Positions 49,184 through 61,716 of a DNA stretch of 64,000 bases are shown piece by piece (position 1 is the first letter of the stretch; each line of letters starts with the position of its first letter). The DNA is taken from the NCBI GenBank assembly GCA_914767715.1, contig OU612071.1:23619681-23683680 (forward strand). Reading direction: 5' to 3'. Below the pieces are notes generated by a model, which made no database searches, was not told the DNA's origin, and saw only the letters and a program-made list of their open reading frames with translations. A program made the position numbers and the translations under genes. Source of the DNA: Membranipora membranacea. Taxonomy: Eukaryota; Bryozoa; Gymnolaemata; Cheilostomatida; Membraniporidae.

Positions 49184-49603
49184 TTAACCGCCTTGCATAT
49201 TTGCAATTTTTAGCGAATGGTGAGGTCCAGAAAATATTCATCGGACACAACTACTACTTGAACCCCAAGTAACCTGCATTTCAAATTTCAAACCTCTGCT
49301 ATGATAAGTTTGCAAGCAGCGGATCTCCAAAATCCTTGTTTTTCATATGCTATTATTGGAAGAAGTCAGATAGAACCCGGCTGATGTAACCTCCAGATTT
49401 TCTCTTCAGTTTCCACTTCTGGTGTACTATTTATTTGCTCCCCAATGATAACGTATAAGAAAATCAAGATTTTAGAGGTCCGTCGGTTGCAAACTAATCG
49501 CAGTAGAGGTCTGAGATTTGAAATGTAGGATACTTGAGTATAATGCGAACATTTTGCTGGGCCTCATCGTTTGCCGTAAAATGGTAAATATGCAAGGGAT
49601 AAC
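49184..49603. repeat. foldback element of about 420 bp
   Basis: The left arm (about 49184-49347; CCTTGCATATTTGC near its end) matches the right arm (about 49440-49603; GGTAAATATGCAAGGG) in inverse orientation at roughly 75 percent by eye. Other shared words are TTTCAAACCTCTGC/GGTCTGAGATTTGAAAT and GTTTGCAA. No coding sequence. It lies downstream of the broken conserved-family gene. Confidence 0.7.
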
Positions 49604-49752
49604 AATTGGAATAATCACTCATGGAAAATAATGATAATAATCTACCGAGAAATCTTTCTCCAGGTGTCCCGTTTCAAACTTTGCATCAATCAGACCGACC
49701 CATCGCAATGATAAAACATTCAGGAAGAAAAGGATTAAAAGTAACTATTTAC

Positions 49753-51172
49753 CTGAGGATCTCCTGTAATAGGCAGGATGTTTGCCTCATCTGATTTCTT
49801 TTCCTCGAGCGCATCTAATGCTTAGCGTGTTATCTTGTTCCATTCGCTGTCATGGAGAAGCAGGTACTGCGTTATAGTGTCCTGACCTTCCCTACTCGAC
49901 TGCCGTATATGCCCATTTCTTATGAGCGCTGGAAAAAAACGCTGTTAAAGGCATAATATTATTATATTCTGATAATTTATTCGTGAACATGTAGGAACAT
50001 AGAGCATTGGTTAAGCATTATGATGTTGCATAATGAATTGTCCAGAGGTGCCATTCATGAATGGTCAAGTATTCATGTAATCACAACTGTTTTGATTTGA
50101 TCTCTAATCAAGTCAAACTATTTTGTCTTTAGTTAAAATCACAACACTAAATTGTAAAAATAATCCCTTGGTTTACCTAGCTGCACACGATTTGACGGCA
50201 TGCCCAAGCTTCATGGCCAGGCTCGGTATAGACTCTTTCTTTTCTGAGTTGAATTTGCAGAGATTCCGTACTCCTTTGACAACTGAATGGAAGTTTTCTG
50301 GTCGAATGAGCTCTATCATGGTTGTCCTGGTCTCATTTCTGTCAATTCGGACCTGGTTTAGGAGCTTTGCCAGCTGCCTCGTGGGTTTGATGCTAGATGA
50401 GGTTTCTTGTAATTATGTCGCTTGTATATCTCCTGCCCATGCTGGAGTATTATGGCATCTTGTTTTACATTGTCTGTGAACTTGTCTGGTTCAAAATAAT
50501 CTTGGATATCTCTTGCAAACACAGCATGGTACATGTCATCTCTGCTTCTTTTATCAAATTTGCCTTCGCCGATACATTTATCGACATGTTTCTTCAGAGT
50601 GTTGTGATGATACCAACCACGGCAACCGTAACATGGACGATAGTTTTCCGGCTGGTAACTGTGAGATGAGCTTCGTCGCTCCACAATGAGGCCCCCTTCC
50701 CCTCCTTCAATGACCTTCTGGTTGTGCTTGAAGTATCCATCCTTTCTCAATCCATCAAGTACTGTAGATCATCCCGTTGTTGACTTATAATACATAATAA
50801 TACTTACAAATACTTAATTGAAACATATTATGCTGATAGGGTATTCCCCTAAAGAACTGCATGTGGTAGACCTAATTTCGAATCTAATAACTCTGTGTAC
50901 TGAATATATGGGGCTAAACAACCATTTGATCACATTGTATTATTTTACCTAGTATTTGGTTGCACGTTACTGGTCAATCAGCAACAGCAAAGCATGATAC
51001 TTAGGGTTACAAACTATGCATACACACACAGAGATTTATTTTCCTTCTCTTTTGTACACTTCACTGCGTTATTAACCTCAATTTCATCGACTTCAGGCAT
51101 CACCTCTTGTTCCCCTTCAGATTTATCTTCTTTGCGCTCATTAGCCTTCACTGCACCTTTCGCTGGCAGCTT
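49753..51172 (-). pseudogene. broken member of a conserved uncharacterised gene family with Cys/His cluster
   Basis: On the - strand, exon 50761-50177 reads LRKDGYFKHNQKVIEGGEGG, then YRPCYGCRGWYHHNTLKKHV with the end of a C-x2-C...H...C zinc-binding-like cluster. After a frame change near 50362 it continues KPTRQLAKLLNQVR, NFHSVVKGVRNLCKF and PSLAMKLGHAVKSCA before GTAAAC. The next exon (49928-49753) reads HDSEWNKITR, an in-frame TAA near 49825, then ALDALEEKKSDEANILPITG before GTAAAT. An upstream acidic stretch (51172 leftwards: AVKANERKEDKSEGEQEV) may be another exon. This order of motifs matches an uncharacterised family I know from fish and cnidarian genomes; function unknown, possibly mobile-element related. 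With a frameshift and a nonsense codon this copy is dead. Confidence 0.55.
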
Positions 51173-53181
51173 CTAAATGATAAAAATTGATAAAATAAAA
51201 TGACACAGTGTAGTTAAGGTCAGATCTGTGCCTTTTTTTGCGACATATAGACTTCAATGGAGATTAACCCACCTGCGATAACTTGAGCAGTTGTTGTCCG
51301 ATTTGGACATTTGAGCTATCATTCGAAGGGTTTTTTAATGGGTCATTGTACATTTTGTCTTTCATGAGGGTTGACCCAAAATTTTTATCACTTTTTGGGG
51401 TAAAAGGGTATTTTTAGGGTAAAAAAACATGCCTTTAACCCACCTGATTTAATTTCTTTCCTGCTGAACTTATCACTATGGATGTTTCTCAGATGGTAGA
51501 AAACATATTTATCTTCTGTACATTTTTAATCTTATGCCATTTGATATAATATTAAAGGGGTGAGAGGCTTTCATAGGTGAGTAACATCCATTTTTCATGA
51601 TAAATTTTCTAGCCATTATTTGGGCAATGATAATTTATATTGTAGCATGCCTGCCTATCGAATGCGTTATATGCTGTAATTGAGAGTGTGTTAATTCATG
51701 GTCCATTGAGCACTTGTTGATCATCCTTGATCACACTTGCAGAGCATGCTAGGTGCAGCTAGTAACTGCCTATTTTGCAAGACTGTCCAGTGGTGATAAT
51801 CATTCTACAGTATTTAGGCCGGCTGCTCAGGGAAGAACTTAAATTGCTCCAGCAATCACTGATACTGGATAGGGAAGTTGCTATAAATTGAGAACAATTG
51901 TACTCTGACTTGCTGACATGGATTGAATCGGATTTTACGAACTAGGAAGTATGTATGTTTTGTATGGGATGGCTCTTCTTACTAAATACAGTACACCACC
52001 GGGCAATCATATCGAGTCTCATGATGATATCAGATCAGCGGAGGATGTACCAATTGCAGGGTGAGTACAATGACAAACTGAAACAAATGTTAGGACAGTC
52101 GAATCGCAGGCCTACTATTAAATTGTATTTTAATATAGAAGTTTCCTCAATTAAACATTTATTGATAGTCATCATTTTTTACGTGAGCATCGACACCATA
52201 TAATATGATGTATCCAACTGAGAAGTGAAGCTGTTGCTGCCAGATCGCAATTTCGCATTTATGTAGAGAACAAACATAAACAGGTTCAGATCCTTGGAAC
52301 GGAGCCTGCCTTTTTCACAGTGACAGTGCCACTCATAAGCTCTAAATGCAAAGTTGCTAAAAGGATGCTTATCTATTTGGTTTTTTTTTACCGGTATGAA
52401 CTTGTAGCGGTAGTGTCCATCTTGTTGTTTTTAAGGGCATTGACATCTCCCGGGCATCCATGCTATGATGAACATATCGTTGCTCTCTTCATGGTTAGTT
52501 ACATTTTCTCGCTTTTTTTTTCCATTTTTAAATGTTATGATGATGGGTATTTCATATATCTTTAGGCTGAGGACATGAGGCTCGGAAGAACTTCTGGCGC
52601 AGCTGCAATCACTAAAGATTTCAGATACACTCGGCCTTGCATATAAGGGTATGTAATCAAACTACAAAGCAGAAAACTTCTGTAGAGGTATTTCCTCCTG
52701 CAACTTATCTTTTCACATTTGAAATTGGTCTCCATTATAGGAATATTTTGATTTAACTTGTAACACAGTTCTCTGGATTTTATAGAGAGACCAGGTTAAT
52801 GGGAACATTGTAATGCTGGTAATTTTAGAAAAAGTGGCATTGGCTGAATACTGTTTACCACTCCTTTCCAATTTATCTATTGTGATCACCTACATCTGTG
52901 GGATGCAGATGGCGGTGTTCTATCCAGATTTCAACTTGATCCCTGCTGTACATTGATGTTGTTTACTCTAGTGGAGAAATTGGCTTTGCGTCTGAATATT
53001 TCAGAAACCATTTATGCGAATTCCTTTTTGTTTCTATCAGCATTTGGAAAACTTTATTTACATTTCATGAAGCCCTGACACCATTCGTAAATAAGTATTG
53101 GTTATCGCCTGCGGGAGGAAAAATCATCAGGCATTTGTTCTTTGTGATCAAACTCATCTACGTCCGGTGCTTGTTAATTGG
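51173..53181. other. non-coding stretch left of the hAT insertion
   Basis: A block at 51206-51229 is the inverse of a block in the SINE-like region (62697-62720). No exon I can support; open frames at 51955-52203 and 52320-52565 have no recognisable content. Confidence 0.4.
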
Positions 53182-53189
53182 ATCTAACA
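53182..53189 (+). other. 8-bp target-site duplication, left copy (hAT)
   Basis: ATCTAACA, identical to 60086-60093 on the other side of the element. Eight bp is the hallmark of hAT insertion. Confidence 0.95.
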
Positions 53190-53200
53190 TAGTGCTGCAC

Positions 53201-53322
53201 GATAAAACGATATAGAACGATATGTAACGATAAGAAAGGAATATCGTATGTTAAATGTCACATTTTTGCAATCAGGAGTTATCGTCTCATGTTAATCGAT
53301 ATTTATTACGATAATTTATCGT
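53201..53322. promoter_or_regulatory. 5' subterminal CGATA cluster of the hAT element
   Basis: Repeated CGATA, ACGATA and TATCG words, with ACGATAATTTATCGT at 53308-53322. Many hAT transposases bind short subterminal repeats; binding here is inferred. Confidence 0.6.
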
Positions 53323-53639
53323 CCAAATAAACAGTCTAAATCATGTTTATGAATTCTTATTGGCAGTTTCTTTTCAGTTGACCAATCAGCAGGTTATTTT
53401 AGCTGGCACCAGATGGAGCTTTAAGAACCGCCATTAATTGATATTTTCTGGTTGTCATCAGGTTTGAAGTTAACTGCTAAACTAGGTAAGAGTATTGACT
53501 TTTCCTCCTACAGTTAAAAGAATTATTTGTGAATTCATTGCATTATGTCTACTCCATTCATCTATGTGTCATAATGTTAAAGTGAATGGATGAGTTAGTA
53601 GTAGGTAGAAGTAGAAATGGAACAACCCAGCCAGTCTTC

Positions 53640-53720
53640 TCTTCATCATATTCATGATGATGATGATGATGAATGAAGTGCTGCCAATGTATGTCAGCCT
53701 CATGGTTGGTGGTGGTGGTA
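53640..53720. repeat. TGATGA and GGT microsatellites inside the hAT element
   Basis: A (GAT)n run near 53654-53671 and a GTTGGTGGTGGTGG run near 53705-53719, in the element's 5' non-coding part. Confidence 0.8.
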
Positions 53721-54696
53721 AGGCAAAGCAAGTGTGTGGTTGAGTGAGATTGGCAATTCTCCTCACAATCAGTGATGATGATACACATATAAACTTAGTC
53801 AGTCAAGGCAAGGACTGTTTCTCACCGAAGGTTGGGCTATTGTCTCACTCATAGATTGTCACTTTTTTGAGCTGGGCAATTCAATTGATTGAGTGAGTAC
53901 TGAGTAGTATTGTTGTAATTGTATCACTTCAAATGTGTGTGAGTGAGTGAGAGTTGGCAGGCCTGATTTTCATTTCAGTCTACTCCAACACCACCATGCT
54001 GCTTTGATCTTGGGGAAGGGAAACTGAAACTGACTAAACTTACTTACTAGCTGCATGTATCATCATGCATTTACTTACAACACCAGGAGGTTGAATTTTA
54101 TTGACATTAGATTATTGTACTAGTACTACTACTAGCCAGCCAGTTGACTACTAGGTTAGGTTACTTAGTCAGTCAAACACAGCACACTTCTACTATTACT
54201 ACTGCTCCTACTTCTACCAACTCCTGTAATTACTAGCTATCTATGCAGTCTGAGTCTTTCTATCCGACTGCATTTTCTGCCCTGGGGTCATGACTGTTGA
54301 GTGTGTGTGTGTATGTCATGTACATAGCAATGATAGAAATTAGGTAGATAAGATCATTAATTAGGAAGTTTCAACAACACTTTCATTTCAAAGTGAAGGA
54401 TGAGTCAGCCTTGGTCAGCCTGGCTGAACAAAGATTTGATCAATTTGATGGCTACATTCTTCGTCAGATTTATCGGTCTGTAGTGTTAGAATGTACAATA
54501 GTCATTGAGTGAGCTGAGTTATCATCTTTTCTGAATTCTGTATTTTGATTAGCTAAATCAGGTCTACCAACAGTGAGTTAGGGGGAGGAAGAAGCATTCT
54601 GATTGCCTGCAGCCAGCCGGCCTAGCTTAAGTAGTAGCTTTTGAACTCAAAACTCAAAAGTGAGCAAGACATACTAATTTTTTCCATTCTTTAGAG

Positions 54697-57600
54697 ATGG
54701 CGGATGCTGATGCTGTAATTGATATCTCGGAGTCGGAAGAGCAAGATGATGATACTACTGAGAGTGAAGTTGTAGCCACGCCTCACTCCTCCAGACGCAG
54801 AAGATCGCCAGTCTGGGCATTCTTCACTGCACCCGAAGGCGAACGTGATTAGGCAAAGTGTGACATTTGTGACAAACATATAAAAACTAAAGACTCCAGT
54901 ACAACCAACCTTTTCGCTCATTTAAAACATAACCACCCTACTCGGCACGCTGAGATAAAGAGCTATCACCCCCCTTCAACTTCAACGCCATTATCAAGTA
55001 CAGCCAATTCGTCTAAGTCATCAAAGTCTAGAGCAGACGACCAACCCTCGATCAAGGAATCACTGCTGAATCGTACACCTTACCATAAGGACTCAGATCG
55101 GGCCAAGAATTTAACTGCTGCAGTCACCGGGTACCTAATATCAGGTTGGTGTCATATTTTATTCGGACTCTTTGTTTCTCGTATCACTACCCATCTTCAT
55201 GACCTACATATAATCATTCACGCAATCACAATCGCTGTGCTTGTGACTGATCAGTGGGCTTTCATATCACTTTCAGTGAAACTTTAGGATCTACGGTTTT
55301 ATTACTAGCCATCAATATTTTTTCAGTGAAATTTTATGAATATGGTAAATTGATTCATTGGTTAGTTTGGTCACCAACAGAAATGTTGCGATGGAAAATG
55401 GTAAGACACTGTTTTTAGATTGTTTCTTTCTCTAAGTTTAGCCCCTGCTGCTAATTACAAGATATTGAAAGATTGATCTAGATTCAAAAGCAATGCAATA
55501 AAGCAAGCGACAAATGTAATTTTATTTGATGTTAATTTTGACACTTGATTCACATGTCACTTTTCTTTTGATTATTTAGGTTCCGTCCCTCTCTACACGG
55601 TAGATGGACAAGCCTTCAGGGAGATGGTAAAAGTTTTTGACCACAGATATAACCTACCAGGACGAAACCATTTTTCAAAGATAGCTGTACCACAATTATA
55701 CTCAAAGAAGAAAGCAGAACTCACAAAAGAAATCAAGAATGCAGAGAGGTAATGTGTTATAGTGCCCAGTCCACTACCCATAATCGTTACAATTGAACCA
55801 TTGTATGTGATATATTGCCTGGTTGAAACGTGTATCAGTATAAAATGATATTCTTTATATCATTGTTTTTCAGTGTGCTATAAAAGCAATGATTTGTCTA
55901 GCGAACATAGCGCTGGCCAAAGCCAAAATAAAGCTGTGAGATAGCATAGACTTATGTTACAAATACTGCTAAGGCTTTTAAGGGGCTGATGTCACTAACC
56001 CCAAACACATAAACATTAGAAACTTGTCTAATATAGCCAGCTACCACAAGGGTGCATTTTAATCCTACCACTAGAATCATGCAGCGTCTCTGTTCTGGAT
56101 ATATATACTACACCTATAATGTAACACTGGTGAACATATCTATTTACAGTGTGAGTATCACATCTGACGGGTGGTCTTCCATAACGGGAGATTCTTATAT
56201 GAGTTTAACAGCTCACTACATCAGCCGTGACTGGACACTTCGCACAGCGTGTCTGAAGACACAGTATCATCCCGAATCCCACACCGCTAATAATATATCT
56301 AACTTCCTGGTAGAATCGCTGAAAGAGTATGGGCTGACCAGAGGAAACATAGCAGCTATCACCACAGACTCTGCCGCCAATATGGTCGCTGCAGCTAGAG
56401 AAGCCAGTATGTAAAATAAATTAATCTTAAGTTTTGCTATCTTAAATCAAACTCTACCCCATTATTCTACTGACTGTTATTTGTTCCATCATTTTGATGT
56501 CCCCTCTCCTATGCAAGTTGCAGATTTTTTATCCATCTTGAAGCAATTGCTGTAGTTTTCAATTCATTCCCTGCAATCAATCAGTGACTTCGCTGTGATT
56601 TTGATTTATGTTGCCGCACTGTAATACTTCTATCTGCCGTTTGTTTCTCAGTTGAGCCAGTTGGGTGCATGCCAAATATCCTGAGACTAATATGTCTGAA
56701 ATCTACAGCAGTGCAGTTCAGATTCATTCTAGATTTTGCATAACTTTTTCTCCTCCTTGTCACAGAACTTCGACGGATACCGTGTATCGGGCATATGATG
56801 CACAATGCAGTCACAACGTCTCTCACCGACACAAGAATTACCAGAGTTCTAGGGATCTGCCGTAGTATTGTTAGTCTGATACATTCCTCGAATAACTACA
56901 GACAGCTACTACTTAAGACGCAGAAGGACTTAAAGCTACCACAACTGCAGCTTGTAAATGATGTGTCAACGAGATGGGGTAGTAAGCTGAAAATGCTTAC
57001 CAGAATAAAACAGCAGATGCCCGCCATAAACAAGATGTTCCTAGATGATAGAAAATATAGGCACCTATCAATAAATTGGCAGGATGCCAACATCATTGAT
57101 TCAGTCATCACCGGATTAGAAGGATTTATGGTTAGTTTGGTTTGTTGTAGTGTAGCTGGATTTCAAGGTGTCAATACTCAATAAATAATTTGATCCATTG
57201 TTGCTGCTGGCATTATATTTTACGCCGGTGCTTAAAGTATTTGGTGAATTGATTCCACTTTCCTCCATTCGTTTGTAAATAACATAGTGCTTCCAGTGAC
57301 CCAGTCTCCAATGGATGGAAGGAAAAGAAAACCAACCAAACCTAACATATATATGCAAAGTGCCTAACATATTTTTTGTTTAATGGCCATCAAAATCAGG
57401 ACTTAAAAAGCTATTGGGTTTAGGGCTAGCTTAAATTGGCCTTGTTTTTTCTTGTCGCAGCTCCACCAGGCAGGGTGCCTCAATCAGAAATGGTGACCAA
57501 ACAGAGTTCTAGCTGGTTGATCGATCGGTTGCGATTATGAGTTGTGTTGCTTATTCCGTCATGCCCAACCAACCTGATTGATTATGTGGATATTGTATTC

Positions 57601-58619
57601 TGATTTCAGGTACTGACTGACCACTTGTCAGGCGAAAAAGAAGTCACTATATCGAGTGTTATTCCTACCCTAAGACATATCAACACTCTATGTGGCGGTG
57701 ATACCGAGGCAGACGAACTGGGCAAGAAAATAAAGGGCGATATAACAAACTACTTCAAAACCAGACTAGAACCGGATGAAGAACTTCTTATATTTCTCTG
57801 CGTAGCCGAGATGCTAGACCCGAGATATCTGGACTTGGTTAAGGCTAATTCAGCTACTGAAGGTGAGGGAGTTTCAACTAAGGTGTTTGTTTGTAGAGAC
57901 CGGTACTAGCTCATGGTCATATGGAACCCTACCCAATCATACCCACTGGTGACTTAGATATCATGTTCCACAAAGTTAGATAGTGAGTAGTGAAACCCGC
58001 AGTTATATATAACAATATTATGCATGTATCAATCAACATCATATCAAGATCATTGGTTAGGAGTTAGGACACTTGTTTTTTTTGTATAGTATGTGTGTAT
58101 GATTTATCTAATTTAGAAGAACTTGGTGAGGACGGCGATGATGATATGTTTATAAAACTACCCACACAGCCAGCTGTACAGGACGAGCTGGTGCGGCTAT
58201 GTACTAGTTTGGCGCCAGAACAACCTGAGGCTCAGTCGGATGTTGACGATCATACCCCTCCACCAACAAAAAAGTCGAAGTCGCTGGTCGATCTGCTTCT
58301 CAGCAAATCACGAAAATCCCCAGCATCACAACCAATTTCCGCTACTACTTCTCTAGAAGTCAGGATCAGAAGGGAGCTAGACTTTTATTTAACATTACCA
58401 TCGGTGTCTAGCGAATGTAATGTTCTTGGATGGTGGGGGTCTCACATGGCGGAGCTACCACTGATGGCTACCTTAGCGAGATATGTCCTTTGTGTAAACG
58501 CAACCAGTGTGGCCAGTGAGAGGCTTTTTAGTCTCTCTGGTCACATAGTCTCTAAGCGAAGAAACTCTCTAAAACCATCAATGGTCGATATGCTAGTCTT
58601 TCTAGCTTTCAATAAATAA
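54697..58619 (+). pseudogene. hAT transposase (ZBED1-like), six exons, single in-frame stop
   Basis: Exons 54697-55144, 55580-55748, 56150-56406, 56766-57130, 57610-57862 and 58090-58619 join with matching phases (1,2,1,0,1), 674 codons in all. Exon 1 holds a BED zinc finger (SPVWAFFT ... AKCDICDKHIKT ... LFAHLKHNHP). A TAG at 54850-54852 lies between its tryptophan and first cysteine pair. Exon 2 carries FREMVKVFDHRYNLPGRNHF. Exon 3 has TSDGWSSITGDSY and AAITTDSAANM, the two Asp of the RNase-H-like core. Exon 4 has CIGHMMHNAV and NDVSTRWGS, exon 5 has AEMLDPRY, and exon 6 ends in the hAT dimerisation region NATSVASERLFSLSGHIVS. The enzyme would excise and insert the element. Everything but the TAG looks intact, so it is either newly dead, read through, or restarted downstream without the finger. 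Confidence 0.92.
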
Positions 58620-58704
58620 ATTTGACTTCTTTATTATTGTCAAATTTGATGGCTTTAGAATTGTTCATTTTTCATTACCGAAAGTCATAAACTTGAATTA
58701 ACTT

Positions 58705-59590
58705 TACTTGCTTGGACTAGAGACTATGTGACCAGAGAGACTCGTCTTTAAATCTGAATATCCATATAAATTGTCACAAATGTCAAACTAAGCCCAACCC
58801 TGTTTGTAAACCCATAACATATATTGATTTGCAGGCCCTTGTTTTACCTCTCGAATCACTTGATGATACAGATTTACGCTTTAAGTATTCATTCTTCTAC
58901 GCTGTGACCAGAGAGACTGTCAATTTCTAAAACTCTAGTGTCACAAATGTCAAACTTAGCCCAACCCCGCATTCTTCAACCATTTGTATCTTCTGTATCG
59001 TCTATGTTCTGTCAGTTTGTACATACTTTAAATATGTTAACTACTGGTAGGGCAGTTTGTAAACTTATAACATATCTTGATAGTTAAGCAGGCCCTTGTT
59101 TTAGCTCTCTTATCACTTGTTGTTACAGATTTACGCTTTAAGTATTCATTCTTCTAAGCTGTGACCAGAGAGACTGTTAATTTCTAAAACTCTAGTGTCA
59201 CAAATGTCAAACTTAGCCTAACCCCGCATTCTTCAACCATTTGTATCTTCTGTATCGTCTATGTTCTGCTTGTTTGTACATACTTTAAATATGTTAACTA
59301 CTGGAAGGGCTGGTTGTAAACTGATAAGATATCTTGGTAGAGAGATATGCAGGCCCTTGTTTTAGCTCTCGAATCGCTTGATGTTACATATTTATGCTTC
59401 AAGTATTCATTGTGCTAGGCTGTGATCAGAGAGACTCTTAATTTCTAAAACTCTAGTGTCAAAAATGTAGAACATGGCCAGCCAAACCCAACATTCTTCA
59501 AACCGTATTGTTTCTTTTGTCTTTCCTTATCTTGTAAATTGTTTGAATATTTTAACTACTGGAACGGCTCTCTGTAAAACTTAAAAGGTA
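58705..59590 (+). repeat. 258-bp tandem repeat, about 3.5 copies, inside the hAT element
   Basis: Units start GCTGTGACCAGAGAGACT at 58901, 59158 and 59419 (period 257-261), with a shortened copy beginning near 58725. Each includes TCACAAATGTCAAACTTAGC and CAGGCCCTTGTTTTA. The copies lie between the transposase stop and the right end. Confidence 0.92.
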
Positions 59591-59962
59591 TCGTAATCGA
59601 TACGCTTGCTTTAAATGATTTGTGCCCAAGTCTCGCCTAAGTATTCCTGTTGTATGTATGCCATATTTCTTTAGTATCATCATTGTATTTGATAAACAAC
59701 AAACAAATAAATACAATCATATAAAGTCATGATCTGCAAGTATGAGTCGGTGTTCTGTGAATATTCTCTGTTGAAGTGAACTGCCTTCAGGTGGGTACTC
59801 TACAAAGAAAACTGTAAGCCCGTGTATCAAAGTCCGAGTTTATTTCTTTGGTGGGATGACACTTCCCTGGTGTGCCCTTGAATTTATTTGTTAGGATTTG
59901 GGAGTTGTGTCCTATTTTATTTGCACAGCCATAAATGTGAGTTGTCCACTCTTTGCCAAAAC

Positions 59963-60085
59963 ACGATAATTTATCGTATGCGTTATCGTAAGAGGGGACA
60001 ACTTCCACTAACGATAATAGGCGATAACGATAACTCTTGTTGTCTCAAAATCGAATTGTTGTGTAGCTCATATCGTGCAGCACTA
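59963..60085. promoter_or_regulatory. 3' subterminal CGATA cluster and right end of the hAT element
   Basis: ACGATAATTTATCGT at 59963-59977, then GTTATCG, ACGATAATAGGCGATAACG, and the terminal ATCGTGCAGCACTA ending at 60085. Confidence 0.75.
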
Positions 60086-60093
60086 ATCTAACA
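60086..60093 (+). other. 8-bp target-site duplication, right copy (hAT)
   Basis: ATCTAACA, identical to 53182-53189. Confidence 0.95.
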
Positions 60094-61614
60094 TGACATA
60101 GATAAACCTCTGTAAAATCCCGACTAAAGCACCCTTAACAGTAATTTGTGGACAGAGGAATTAAAAAAACATTCAATCCAGTTTCCGTTGTACCATGAAA
60201 AAAAGCCACGGAGCTATATCTGTCTCAGAGAAGAGAAAATCACAATTATTTTTGAATGATATACATAAATAAAAGAGCCCTCAGGTCTATTTTTGTTAAT
60301 TAGGGGAGAGTTTGTTGGCATCCTTTGATCGTTTTCCAATAACAGTTTGGCTATTACAGTTCAACAGGAATCATGCTGAGATAATTTATTTAATATTTGA
60401 CTTTCTTTTCATGGTGGTTGCGCAATTCAATAATACCTCTCTGTCAAATAGACACACTATCTATTTTTTTTGCAGCTACTAAGATTATAAAAAGTTAGGG
60501 CTGGGTATTATTTAACTTTGGGTGCTTCACTTACTATTGTTAAGATTTATAAATAACTTGACAGACCGCTGGGGAGATTTCTATCATGTTGAAAGCGAGA
60601 GGACACGCACACGAAAACTGTGTGTAGTCCACTGGTCAATGTCCGTGAGAATTTTTTCTGCATATCTTTTGAATGAACTGGTGAGGTAATTCCTTGTATG
60701 ATGTTTTTTTTTATAGATTGAGATTTTAGTGGACATCTTATATGACTGGACCTATTGCGTATTGAAAAAATAGTACTGTGCAAGAGCCGAAAGTGATTAC
60801 TCTATCGCCTAAACAAAGACTTTACAGTGCTTCCCGATGAATGACTTCATCTCAAGATGCTGCTCGAACGACTCCCTATGCCTGGCTCTGTTTTTTTGCA
60901 AGTGGCCGTACTTTTGTTGCATTAAAGACACTTCTTCAAGGGATTAGGCTGTGTTTGCGTTGCTCGATGTTAGCTGTCTTACAAAACTTGTTCAATGAAA
61001 ATATGAAAATGGTTTTGCAACTTATTATATTACCATGACTTCCTTATTAGCAGGTACTGCCAGTTATTGAGCTAAACTTTCTCTTGAAGTATATATATAG
61101 TTTTTTATCCATATTCACTATTCTATTTTCTCCGTATTCAGCAAATAAATCTTAGTATTATAGAGTCAGACAACGATATTCTCGAGTTTTGATTCAGATT
61201 TAGTTTTGTCATGTTAACTCTAGAACAAGATTAATACAATTGTCTGCATTCCTGTTGCTCCCTTCCACTGGTAACGCCGCAGGCCTGCGGCGTGACTAGT
61301 GGATTGGGATCCAGGCAAATGGACCAAGCTTGGTCTATGTCAACCCTGATGATAGGAGTTGGTGATATAAGGGATTATCATTTGTCATGTAGTTTAGATT
61401 TACCAAGAGGTTTGGCATGTTAGTCTGACTAGACAAGGGGAAAGGGGGTCAGTATTTTTGATACCGTATACCTATGACTGGCCTGCCACTAATTGTTTGC
61501 TGCTAGGCTGTGCATTTTCTTTAGCCACGACCTTGGCTGGAATCAAGGTAACACTGTCACCGGGTAGGAAGACTGTTTGATTCTGTTTTGTCCGATTGAA
61601 GATTGGTATCTTAG
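60094..61614. other. non-coding stretch right of the hAT insertion
   Basis: Contains a GC-rich 20-bp palindrome (61274-61293). No exon seen. Confidence 0.45.
61274..61293. repeat. perfect 20-bp GC-rich palindrome
   Basis: ACGCCGCAGGCCTGCGGCGT, flanked by imperfect continuing arms (CCACTGGTA and GACTAGTGG). It stands out in AT-rich surroundings. Confidence 0.95.
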
Positions 61615-61716
61615 TTTAATGGTCACCGCTTGCTCGTAGTATCATCAGAGACTATAGATAATAGTCTCTGGTACCATACCACAGTTTGCCAGACAAAAGC
61701 AAACATTTTTCAATGT
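61615..61716. repeat. direct repeat of about 100 bp, copy 1
   Basis: Includes TTTAATGGTCACCGCTTGCT, the palindrome AGAGACTATAGATAATAGTCTCT and CACAGTTTGCCAGACAAA. Copy 2 is at 62305-62408 with few differences. A related tight palindrome at 61954-61984 (CAGAGACTATAGAT and its inverse, 3-nt loop) sits between them. Confidence 0.9.

Larger units (their letters stand above)
53190..60085 (+). mobile_element. full-length hAT DNA transposon, 6,896 bp
   Basis: The ends are TAGTGCTGCACGAT and its exact inverse ATCGTGCAGCACTA, flanked by a perfect 8-bp duplication (ATCTAACA). Inside is a six-exon ZBED/hAT transposase gene on the + strand. The subterminal regions carry clustered CGATA/TATCG words (53201-53322 and 59963-60040), sharing ACGATAATTTATCGT exactly, and a block of 258-bp tandem repeats lies after the gene. 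Intact ends and target duplication say the insertion is young or well preserved. It split an otherwise featureless region. Confidence 0.97.
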
